Shown here: positions 1 through 5,527 of the stretch, piece after piece | Position numbering within the stretch: the first letter of the stretch is position 1 | Layout: the number at the start of each line of letters is the position of its first letter | The notes under the pieces: generated by a model | The model's input: only the letters and a program-made list of their open reading frames with translations | The model's database searches: none | Told to the model about the DNA's origin: nothing | Position numbers and translations under genes: made by a program | Source of the DNA: an uncultured Atopobium sp. | GTDB lineage: Bacteria; Actinomycetota; Coriobacteriia; Coriobacteriales; Atopobiaceae | NCBI GenBank assembly: GCA_916720015.1 | Contig: CAKAPZ010000046.1 | Coordinates: forward strand, 1 to 7,380 | Direction of reading: 5' to 3' | DNA: 7,380 nucleotides

Positions 1-456
1 CTTGCCGCGCGCAATCTTGTCTGCCTTGGTAAACGCAACTACAAAGGGCAACTCAGCCTCTTGGAGAAAGTTGATCATCTGTAGGTCAAGCTTTTGAGCT
101 TCGTGTCTGATGTCAACAAGGCTGATGACCAGGTTAAAGCTGCGTTCTTGCTCAAAGTAACCACCGATGAGGTCTGCCCAGCGCTGTTTTTCTTGGCGAG
201 AAACGCGTGCAAATCCGTATCCGGGCAAGTCAACAAATTTGACACCATCAACGTCAAAGAAGTTGATATTAGCGGTTTTACCTGGGACACTTGAAACTCG
301 TGCGAGCTGTTTTCTGCCAATAAGTTTATTTAAGAGGGAAGACTTTCCCACGTTTGAGCGGCCCACAAAAGCCACCTCTGGGGTCTCTGGAGAAGGAAGT
401 TGTGAAATTGCCCCGTATGATGCCTCATATTGTGCGGTTTCATACTTAAGACCCAT
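1..456 (-). CDS. engB: Ribosome biogenesis GTP-binding protein EngB/YsxC (partial, 3' end outside window)
   Basis: This is a TRAFAC-class GTPase of the EngB/YsxC/YihA family, which acts in the cytoplasm in late assembly of the large ribosomal subunit. The visible 152 residues show G1 (GRSNVGKS, residues 32-39), the conserved PGKT stretch that carries the G2 threonine, G3 (DLPGYG) and G4 (TKAD, near residue 144). The G5 motif and C-terminal helix lie beyond the window edge; family members are usually about 190-200 residues. The chosen start is ATG at 456, preceded by GGGAGG with a short 4-base spacer. An in-frame ATG at 468 (adding MGGI) overlaps that Shine-Dalgarno and has a poorer one of its own, but cannot be excluded. 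The gene lies downstream of the ABC cassette on the same strand, separated by 167 bases containing a G-rich repeat and a weak promoter candidate, so it probably has its own promoter. Composition is nearer to pyrE than to the cassette. The identification is firm. Confidence 0.95.
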   Translation of the reverse strand, partial: MGLKYETAQYEASYGAISQLPSPETPEVAFVGRSNVGKSSLLNKLIGRKQLARVSSVPGKTANINFFDVDGVKFVDLPGYGFARVSRQEKQRWADLIGGYFEQERSFNLVISLVDIRHEAQKLDLQMINFLQEAELPFVVAFTKADKIARGK

Positions 457-492
457 GATGCCTCCCATTGCGCTTCAAAAACGTAAGGTATT

Positions 493-523
493 ATTTTAGC
501 GCAAACTGGGAGACAGCTAACAA
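493..523 (-). promoter_or_regulatory. Weak candidate promoter for engB
   Basis: On the minus strand, TTGTTA (523-518) could serve as a -35 box and TAAAAT (498-493) as a -10 box. The hexamers match the sigma-70 consensus at 4/6 and 5/6, but the 19-base spacer is long. The location, about 40 bases upstream of the engB start, is sensible. This is found by eye only. Confidence 0.25.
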
Positions 524-530
524 TCCATTC

Positions 531-596
531 ATCCGTAGTGGGAGGGGTGGCACAATCCGTAGTGGGGGGTGGCACAATCTGTAGTGGGGGTGGTGA
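531..596. repeat. Three tandem G-rich 20-24-base repeats
   Basis: Three consecutive copies begin at 531, 555 and 577. Each starts ATC(C/T)GTAGTG, continues with a G-run, then GTGG and (in the first two) CACA. The copies are 24, 22 and about 20 bases long and differ mainly in the length of the G-run, with one A inside the run of the first copy and a diverged end in the third (GGTGA). No open reading frame explains them. They sit between the last gene of the cassette and engB. Clustered short repeats of this kind resemble the multiple terminal repeats of IS21-family insertion sequences, but no istA/istB gene or second end is visible, so the mobile-element reading is a guess. A protein-binding array or replication-slippage product is also possible. 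Confidence 0.8.
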
Positions 597-623
597 AACC
601 TGTTGCTGGAATGGTAAGAATTG

Positions 624-1250
624 CTATAGAGACACTCGAATTCGTTTTTCTACAGGTAGACGAGAAACAAGCAAATCAAACGTCGTATCAGTAATCGGAT
701 TTCTATAGATTTCCTCTCCTGTGAGATTTACTACATAAGGCACATGAAAAACATACGAGGTATGCGGTTTGATGGCAATTCGCGAAGTGGTTATATTTGG
801 CTGGACAAGCGGCCAAAGGGAATTTTCATTTCCTAAATCGCAAATGTAATAGGTGTTGTTGGCTTGTGGAATTAAAATCGTGCCGAGAAAATCTATTCCT
901 CCTACAGGCTCAGTCTCTTCTCTATCATTTTTAATTTCTATAGTGACATCTATCACACTTGTTTGATTGCCATGAGCATTAGGTTGTTGTGGTGTAATAC
1001 CATGTTTTTCCAGGTAGCCGTCATATGTGGTTAGGGCAATTTCAGTTATTCGTATTGAATATCCCTCTGTATTCTCAGAAGACGAATAATGAAAATTTCC
1101 GTCAAGGGGGACCCATTCTCCCATTTGATAAATCTCTTCGGGGATAGTTAGTGCATGGGTATTTACCCACCAAACTCTGTAGCCAAGAGCACAAACCAGT
1201 ACAAAGCTTATGGCAATTGCGAATAATGGTAGTTTGCTTTTTAGTTTCAT
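624..1250 (-). CDS. Membrane-anchored extracytoplasmic protein, last gene of ABC cassette (possibly DUF5028-like)
   Basis: This 208-residue protein has no function I recognise. Residues 7-27 form one hydrophobic segment after a short basic N-terminus (MKLKSK), so it is probably anchored N-in with a domain of about 180 residues outside the membrane. The cysteine at 20 lacks a lipobox (LVC, no small residue before it), so an anchor is likelier than a lipoprotein. The outer domain opens with YQMGEWVPL (41-49), followed by a beta-rich pattern (SIRITEIALTTYDGYL, then SVIDVTIEIKN). The same order, YKIGDTVQL then IEVTVTDVTLYHSI and LVYTLHFKN, occurs in the first gene of the cassette, so the two look like distant paralogues. 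The architecture recalls small extracytoplasmic proteins such as DUF5028 found beside ABC transporters in Gram-positive anaerobes; that assignment is from memory and tentative. Its ATG overlaps the stop of the ATPase gene (ATGA, 1250-1247), implying translational coupling. It may bind substrate or assist the transporter. Confidence 0.85.
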   Translation of the reverse strand: MKLKSKLPLFAIAISFVLVCALGYRVWWVNTHALTIPEEIYQMGEWVPLDGNFHYSSSENTEGYSIRITEIALTTYDGYLEKHGITPQQPNAHGNQTSVIDVTIEIKNDREETEPVGGIDFLGTILIPQANNTYYICDLGNENSLWPLVQPNITTSRIAIKPHTSYVFHVPYVVNLTGEEIYRNPITDTTFDLLVSRLPVEKRIRVSL

Positions 1251-1906
1251 GATGCACGTCTTTGCACGTCGATCTTCTCGATAATTTTACCGAGCTTCAT
1301 TTTGTAAATTACATCGCAGACAATCTCTAAGAACTCAGCATCATGACTTGAGATGAGAAGTGTTGCACCTCTATCTCTTTGTTCAACAATGAGCTCAGTG
1401 AGCATATGGACACCGTCTTCATCAAGGGCATTTGTTGGCTCATCAAGAATAATTAAATCTGGCTGCTCAAAAAACGCCATGGCAATTCCTAAGCGTTGCT
1501 TCATGCCAAGGGAGTATTTTCTAACAGGTCTTTTGTCTTTAGGATCAAGTCCCACTTTTTCAATTGCAGCATCAATATCTTGTTCAGACGCAATTTGTTT
1601 TATTGACGAGAGAATCTCTAGGTTCTTACGACCGCTATATGAGCTGAGAAGTGCCGGTTTTTCTAGGAGCAGGCCAACACTTGGTGGAAAATCTATATCA
1701 TCCCAGAGCTTTTTGTTTTCAATAGAAACATATCCTTGGGTAGGTTTAATAAGACCACAGACTGCTCGCATAAGCATTGTTTTACCAGAGCCGTTTTGGC
1801 CTTCGAGACCAATTATCTTTTCCTTTTCCAGGGATAATGTGACATCCTTGAGAACAGTATCGTTTCCGATTTCTTTTGTTAGATGTTCAACTGAAATGTA
1901 CGACAT
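1247..1906 (-). CDS. ABC transporter ATP-binding protein, E-loop (lantibiotic-immunity LanF-like) type
   Basis: This 219-residue cytoplasmic nucleotide-binding protein should power the adjacent permeases. Visible motifs are Walker A GQNGSGKT (36-43), signature YSLGMKQRL (131-139), Walker B LIILDEP (151-157, with D155 and E156), D-loop NALD (159-162) and H-loop His188 in SSHD. All catalytic parts are present. At the Q-loop the sequence is VGLLLEKP, with Glu82 in place of Gln. This E-loop is described for ATPases of lantibiotic-immunity transporters such as NukF, and fits the LanF/BcrA group with its SLGMKQR signature. The usual aromatic A-loop residue appears to be Ile13. At about 220 residues it is a lone domain with no C-terminal extension. 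The ATG at 1906 follows GGTGAG by five bases and lies two bases after the preceding permease stop; its own stop overlaps the next start. Only one ATPase gene serves three permease genes, so it probably works as a homodimer. The ABC class is certain; the peptide substrate is inferred. Confidence 0.95.
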   Translation of the reverse strand: MSYISVEHLTKEIGNDTVLKDVTLSLEKEKIIGLEGQNGSGKTMLMRAVCGLIKPTQGYVSIENKKLWDDIDFPPSVGLLLEKPALLSSYSGRKNLEILSSIKQIASEQDIDAAIEKVGLDPKDKRPVRKYSLGMKQRLGIAMAFFEQPDLIILDEPTNALDEDGVHMLTELIVEQRDRGATLLISSHDAEFLEIVCDVIYKMKLGKIIEKIDVQRRAS

Positions 1907-1908
1907 GT

Positions 1909-2772
1909 TTACTCACCGCCAAACTGATCAATGTTCTTAAAGCGTGAAAGAGACAGATAAAGAAAAATACCTAAGGAGCCAATACAAAAAACTAACGTGC
2001 AGAATGGATTGACTCCTGCGCAGAGGTTACCTTCAACAATCTCCCTGCTAGCTGAATCAATATAGAGAGAACTTCGAGAAAACATCATGTAGTTGCCAAT
2101 AAGGATAGGATGTAATTTGAAAATTGAGGAAACTATCCAGGAAATTATTAAAAAGAGAGGAGGCCACTCTTTAATGAATAATCCTGCTGAACATTGAAGT
2201 GTTATAAGAGATAGTGAAGTAATAAATAGAGATCCAATCAATGGGACAATACTTACCGTATTTGCAGGTAATGTTGAGGCGTCAAAACCTTCGAGAATTT
2301 CTAAGCTTAATGTCGTAGTTGGTAGAATTTCTCCACCGTGAAGCAGTGTAAATAAGAGGATTAAAACTCCCGCTATTATCCAATAAAGCCCAGTTGCTGT
2401 CACACAACTTACTGTTAGAAGAATTGGATAGAAACTCTTTGAGGAGGACATAACAAGATACATATCTTTTCTTAGTGACCTGGAGACTGCCAGAAAACAC
2501 ATTAGATGGGGAAGTAAAACAAGTATTAACCAGGTAAAAGGAATTTTAATTTTTGGCAGAGCAGCATTTGAAGGAATGCTTTGCGATATCTGTGGCATTC
2601 CAGCAAATAGACTTGATACGTTATCTGCAAATGTTGGATTACTTGTTGCCGAGCGATTGAACACTACAAGAGATGTAGCAACGATAAGTGCCATTAAGAT
2701 GGTACAGATACAAAATGGACCACGTAATGAATAGATAAAAGGACCAAATGGAATTACTTTAGAGTTTCTCAT
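1909..2772 (-). CDS. ABC-2-type permease-like membrane protein (third of three)
   Basis: This 287-residue integral membrane protein has about six hydrophobic segments (roughly 19-37, 79-96, 116-144, 174-199, 204-227 and 255-275), matching LanE/LanG or BcrB-type ABC-2 permeases. A loop of some 40 residues between the first two segments is Ser/Pro-rich and probably extracytoplasmic; the basic stretch RSLRK at 98-102 suits a cytoplasmic face near the ATPase. I start it at ATG 2772, preceded by GGTGG with a 6-base spacer. The frame is open up to a TTG at 2814, but that has no ribosome-binding site and lies deep in the upstream gene. From 2772 the gene overlaps the previous permease by 14 bases. 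Its C-terminus (NP, a final helix, then KNIDQFGGE) resembles that of the previous permease (NP, a helix, KNTEFGG), suggesting distant paralogy. It directly precedes the ATPase gene with a 2-base gap. The substrate is unknown; peptide export or immunity is inferred from the ATPase. Confidence 0.85.
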   Translation of the reverse strand: MRNSKVIPFGPFIYSLRGPFCICTILMALIVATSLVVFNRSATSNPTFADNVSSLFAGMPQISQSIPSNAALPKIKIPFTWLILVLLPHLMCFLAVSRSLRKDMYLVMSSSKSFYPILLTVSCVTATGLYWIIAGVLILLFTLLHGGEILPTTTLSLEILEGFDASTLPANTVSIVPLIGSLFITSLSLITLQCSAGLFIKEWPPLFLIISWIVSSIFKLHPILIGNYMMFSRSSLYIDSASREIVEGNLCAGVNPFCTLVFCIGSLGIFLYLSLSRFKNIDQFGGE

Positions 2773-3577
2773 AATGACCACCAAACTCTGTATTTTTAGT
2801 TCCAATGAGGCCAAAAATGTTTAAGCAAATGATTCCAACAAGAAAATATAAAGTTGTATATACAGGGCCATATCCTTCTGGATTAAAAGGAAGAAGTCTC
2901 GAAAAAGTCATTAATGTAGAGGGGAATGGAAGTTCAGGAAAGAACTCTCCTAAAACTAGCAGCGATACGCTTAGTAATATAGCTAGTGAATTGTGAGCAT
3001 AGAGTTCCATTACTTTGTAAAAAGAGTAAAAGAACAAGAGGCCAAGATAATAAATGCCGAGAAGGACTAATACTTCTGAGGCTGTGAGCGAAAAATTTGT
3101 AGCAACTTGAACGGTATGGTTAATGAAGATATTTACATTTAGTGTAGCAATAGTAAGGCTGTTGCCTGTACAAATAAGTAAAACAACGTATGTCATTATA
3201 TAGACGGCAATCAAAACGAGACAAGATACGCTTATATTTATATAGCTATAAATCCAAAATCTAGTTTTCTTCTCAAATCTCATTATGCGTTGAATAGAAA
3301 AATGTTCATTCTTGTCTGAGCTTGAAATAATGACTATAAGAAGAAAAGAGATGCAGAGTGCGGTCCACTCTATAGAGAACGTGTGGGCAGATCCGAAAAA
3401 TGTTGCGATAATCAAATCACCTAAAGAAAATGAATATCCTCCTTGTGTAATTAAGCTGAATTGTGCAAAAGAAGAAATAAACGCAGTACAAGATAGCAAC
3501 ATCGCAAAAAGCGCTACTAGAAGATTTTTATGCACATCAAAAAGCTGAGTGAAGTTCCTTGAAATTTGATGTTTCAT
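2759..3577 (-). CDS. ABC-2-type permease-like membrane protein (second of three)
   Basis: This 272-residue integral membrane protein has six likely membrane helices (about 17-37, 67-86, 112-136, 165-187, 197-213 and 238-258). The basic stretch before the third helix (RIMRFEKKTRFW, residues 97-108) is placed and charged like the cytoplasmic coupling region of ABC-2 exporters. No protease, kinase or pore motif is visible. The ATG at 3577 overlaps the stop of the preceding permease by four bases (ATGA), while its own stop (2759-2761) lies 14 bases inside the next gene, so all three permeases should be made in a coupled, matched ratio. The Shine-Dalgarno for the next gene (GGTGG) is formed by the codons of the C-terminal FGG of this protein. 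It probably forms part of a transmembrane channel with one or both of the other permeases, driven by the E-loop ATPase. It could be LanE- or LanG-like; I cannot tell which. Confidence 0.85.
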   Translation of the reverse strand: MKHQISRNFTQLFDVHKNLLVALFAMLLSCTAFISSFAQFSLITQGGYSFSLGDLIIATFFGSAHTFSIEWTALCISFLLIVIISSSDKNEHFSIQRIMRFEKKTRFWIYSYINISVSCLVLIAVYIMTYVVLLICTGNSLTIATLNVNIFINHTVQVATNFSLTASEVLVLLGIYYLGLLFFYSFYKVMELYAHNSLAILLSVSLLVLGEFFPELPFPSTLMTFSRLLPFNPEGYGPVYTTLYFLVGIICLNIFGLIGTKNTEFGGHYEKL

Positions 3578-4461
3578 AGCAGATCACTTCTACAAGTCTT
3601 TTTGTAAGAAATGAAGATAACCAGTAATAGCAAAACAAAACAGAAGCAATAGAATCCAAGTTTTGTTGAAGCATATTCAGAACTTATCAACTGAAAGAAA
3701 TTCAACTTAATAAAAGAATTTTGTCCCACTTCTCTTAATTGAGCAGAGAAGAGGATTGCAGAAAATTGTGAGCCTAGGAACGCTAATAGATGCAGCAGAA
3801 AATAAGAAACAAAAATTGCTTGGAATTTGGTTTTAGATAAACTTGCGAAAAGAGAAACAACACAGGAAAACAGCCCTCCAATTATGAAGGCTAATACGGA
3901 TAGAGTAATGACATAAGCAAGAGGAGAGTTATAAAAGAGTCCTGAGAATAAAGAGTTCATTGGGACTGCGGTATATATCTCATCGTAAATTTTTGGCGTA
4001 GATAACGGTAAGAAACAAATTACAGCTAAAAAATTAAGGACAAGAGGTAAGGCAGAGCAAATACCTCCAGAAACAAAGCTTACATATAGTTTTATCCTGA
4101 TAACACTAGCTTTTTTAATTCTAAGACATTGCTGTTCAAGCACTCCTTCTTTTGAATCGTTACTTAGAATCCAAGCGGCTGGAATGGTTGCCAAGAGCGG
4201 CCATAAGAGATAATACAGTCCACTGTAAAAATCTCCGATTCGTGTGGGAATCCAAGCAGTATAAGCAGAAATGACAGAAAGCAAAGTGTTATAGGAAAGA
4301 TGATCTCCCTGTTGAAGAGTTGCCTCTAAGGTATTTAATTCAATTTGTATTTCAATCCAAGCGGCAAGTAGTGCAATACAGGCGCCAATTGCAATACATA
4401 TCCAAAATAATGGGTTATAGGTAAGCTGTCGCTTAAATTCAGACTTGAACAATGAATTCAT
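3574..4461 (-). CDS. ABC-2-type permease-like membrane protein (first of three)
   Basis: This 295-residue protein has about six membrane segments (around 18-38, 80-100, 125-150, 181-207, 213-232 and 269-285) and a basic N-terminus (KSEFKRQL) typical of ABC-2 permeases. The stretch ILSNDSKEGVLEQQCLRIKK (98-117) after the second helix matches the usual position and character of the ABC-2 cytoplasmic loop, where a D/E plus G element is followed by basic residues before helix three. The first and second helices are separated by a predicted outer loop of about 40 residues. The chosen start is ATG 4461, with AGGTG eight bases upstream. An in-frame GTG at 4470 is less likely because it directly abuts the previous stop codon and lacks a ribosome-binding site. 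The gene is nine bases after the preceding gene and overlaps the next by four. It is likely a membrane component of the peptide-handling transporter. ABC-2 membership is read from topology and context rather than a unique motif. Confidence 0.85.
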   Translation of the reverse strand: MNSLFKSEFKRQLTYNPLFWICIAIGACIALLAAWIEIQIELNTLEATLQQGDHLSYNTLLSVISAYTAWIPTRIGDFYSGLYYLLWPLLATIPAAWILSNDSKEGVLEQQCLRIKKASVIRIKLYVSFVSGGICSALPLVLNFLAVICFLPLSTPKIYDEIYTAVPMNSLFSGLFYNSPLAYVITLSVLAFIIGGLFSCVVSLFASLSKTKFQAIFVSYFLLHLLAFLGSQFSAILFSAQLREVGQNSFIKLNFFQLISSEYASTKLGFYCFCFVLLLLVIFISYKKTCRSDLL

Positions 4462-4470
4462 AGCAAACAC

Positions 4471-5220
4471 CTACTTATCACTTTTTAATGCAGACTGTAT
4501 ATCAACTAACTTTGCGTTTGAATAAATTCCTCCCATATCTGCCAGATGAATAGAAGTAATATCTCTCATCTCTTCTGGAGATAGTACAAAGGCAAGTTTG
4601 ACGTCACATTCATCTCCTGCATTAATCCAAAAATATCCTTTTTCTTTTTCCACTTCCGAACTGCTAATTCGGGCATTTTCAGGTGTGATTTGGGACATGA
4701 AAATATCGTGTCCTTCGGCATTAATTGAGTAGCTAGAAAGTAATATAGAGCTCATTCCGTTTGGGGTGCGTTTTTGAACAGCATCTATGTTTTTAAAATG
4801 AAGCGTATAGACTAGATACAAGCTATTTGCATTTTCCGGTGCTGACGAATGGTTAAGTGCTTCAGAGGTAAATCCTGCTTCGTCTATAGAATGATAAAGG
4901 GTTACGTCTGTTACCGTTACCTCTATTGTACCAATCCATGGTAGATAAGCCCCAAAAGGAGTCTCAGCTGGATTACCTCCTTCTTGATCAAGTCCAGTTA
5001 GTTGTACAGTATCGCCAATTTTATAAGTTTCCGAGGCTTCGTTTTGTCTTTGTGCAACTTGCTGCGCAAAGAGTTCTTGCTGAGCCTGTTTTTGGGCAAG
5101 ACTATAAAAATAAAGCACGCCGGCAATGACGATACAAGCAATCACTACTGCCAAAGAACGAGCCTGTTGGGGGAGCTTATGTGTTTTTAAGCTTAAGTTT
5201 CTAGAATCATGAGAAAACAT
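4471..5220 (-). CDS. Membrane-anchored extracytoplasmic protein, first gene of ABC cassette
   Basis: I do not recognise a named function for this 249-residue protein. A basic cytoplasmic N-terminus of about 21 residues leads into one membrane helix (22-41). A Gln/Ala-rich, probably helical or coiled-coil stalk follows (about 42-62), then an outer domain of about 185 residues. That domain opens with YKIGDTVQL (66-74) and continues with beta-type strands (IEVTVTDVTLY; NSLYLVYTLHFKN), the same pattern as the last gene of the cassette (YQMGEWVPL and following). It looks like a small beta-sandwich of the kind seen in DUF4352/DUF5028-type proteins; this is a structural guess. As first gene of the operon it uses ATG 5220 with a GGGG element six bases upstream. 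It probably presents or captures the transporter's substrate outside the membrane, as LanI- or LanH-type immunity proteins do, though no sequence match to those is claimed. Confidence 0.85.
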   Translation of the reverse strand: MFSHDSRNLSLKTHKLPQQARSLAVVIACIVIAGVLYFYSLAQKQAQQELFAQQVAQRQNEASETYKIGDTVQLTGLDQEGGNPAETPFGAYLPWIGTIEVTVTDVTLYHSIDEAGFTSEALNHSSAPENANSLYLVYTLHFKNIDAVQKRTPNGMSSILLSSYSINAEGHDIFMSQITPENARISSSEVEKEKGYFWINAGDECDVKLAFVLSPEEMRDITSIHLADMGGIYSNAKLVDIQSALKSDK

Positions 5221-5256
5221 AATAAACCCCAGATGACCTCGATAAATCTACTACAC

Positions 5257-5268
5257 GAGTCGGGACTC
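5257..5268. promoter_or_regulatory. GAGTC-GG-GACTC dyad, possible operator
   Basis: This is a perfect 5-base inverted repeat around a 2-base centre, 37 bases upstream of the first cassette gene. A further GACTC, within CCGACTC, lies at 5329-5335 and is complementary over 7 bases to GAGTCGG at 5257-5263. It could be a regulator site or one arm of a leader-RNA stem. No binding protein is identified. Confidence 0.3.
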
Positions 5269-5345
5269 CATACGCCCTTCACTATGTTTTTCTTCGGTCA
5301 TTAGCCTATTGCAGTAGAGGAGTAGTTGCCGACTCTCTTACCTTA

Positions 5346-5373
5346 ATTCTATTCCTATAGGCATCATTGTTAC
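5346..5373 (-). promoter_or_regulatory. Weak candidate promoter for the ABC cassette
   Basis: On the minus strand GTAACA (5373-5368, 4/6 match to TTGACA) and TAGAAT (5351-5346, 5/6 match to TATAAT) are separated by 16 bases. This would give an untranslated leader of about 120 bases containing the GAGTC dyad. A competing pair, TTGAAT (5425-5420) with GATAAA 16 bases on, is about as good, so the call is only suggestive. Confidence 0.25.
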
Positions 5374-5411
5374 GTCTTTTACTGTGAACGGTATCTTTTT
5401 ATCGGTTAATG

Positions 5412-5436
5412 AATAACATATTCAATGACTGTTATT
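5412..5436. promoter_or_regulatory. AATAACA-N11-TGTTATT inverted repeat, possible operator
   Basis: A perfect 7-base inverted repeat is separated by 11 bases, putting half-site centres 18 bases apart, close to two helical turns. That spacing suits a dimeric regulator on one DNA face, and LysR-type proteins favour interrupted AT-rich dyads, with a LysR gene ending about 90 bases away. As RNA it would be a weak A+U stem without a following T-run, so a terminator is unlikely. AT-rich dyads also arise by chance. Confidence 0.3.
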
Positions 5437-5527
5437 TATTAAAAAGAATTGCCACAGCTGGATAGCTTTCAATTTAGTTAATAAAGCATAAAGAACGCTT
5501 AAAACAACTAACTTCTTTATAAACCCT

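Larger units (their letters stand above)
457..623. other. Intergenic region between cassette and engB
   Basis: These 167 bases hold the G-rich tandem repeat (531-596), the weak engB promoter candidate and the engB ribosome-binding site. I looked for a stem-loop followed by a T-run (minus strand) after the stop codon at 624 and found none, so the end of the cassette transcript is not defined by an obvious rho-independent terminator. Confidence 0.6.
5221..5527. other. 307-base leader/intergenic region upstream of the ABC cassette
   Basis: This is the gap between the end of the LysR gene and the first cassette gene, and must hold the cassette promoter if the operon is independent. Its upper part (5380-5527) is very AT-rich. 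It contains a 7-base inverted repeat (5412-5436), a weak 8-base AT stem (5488-5495 with 5513-5520), a weak promoter candidate (5346-5373) and, nearer the gene, a GAGTC/GACTC dyad (5257-5268) with a further GACTC at 5331. A 16-codon ATG reading frame at 5301-5251 has no clear ribosome-binding site. I see no known riboswitch, T-box or precursor peptide gene. Confidence 0.6.

Noticed and set aside
330..575. An 81-codon minus-strand frame through the G-rich repeat
   Set aside because: It overlaps the 5' end of engB in a different frame, and its N-terminus is just translated repeat (PPTTD units). engB is clearly the real gene.
531..596. The G-rich repeats as a CRISPR array
   Set aside because: The copies are directly adjacent with no unique spacers, and no cas gene is present.
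1353..1940. A 195-codon plus-strand reading frame opposite the ATPase
   Set aside because: It is antisense to an ABC ATPase with complete motifs, is Ser/Arg/Pro-rich like a typical complementary-frame artefact, and has no ribosome-binding site or family resemblance.
2773..2814. An upstream TTG start extending the third permease by 14 residues
   Set aside because: It has no ribosome-binding site and would lengthen the overlap with the previous gene to over 50 bases. ATG 2772 has GGTGG at good spacing.
5251..5301. A 16-codon leader frame (MTEEKHSEGRMESRLV) upstream of the cassette
   Set aside because: It has no convincing Shine-Dalgarno and no run of regulatory codons, and a frame this short is expected by chance. 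It is kept only as a remark on the leader.
5488..5520. An 8-base inverted repeat (ATAAAGAA and TTCTTTAT) just after the LysR stop as a terminator
   Set aside because: The stem is almost all A+T with a 17-base loop and no T-run on the transcript side, so it would be too weak for a rho-independent terminator.
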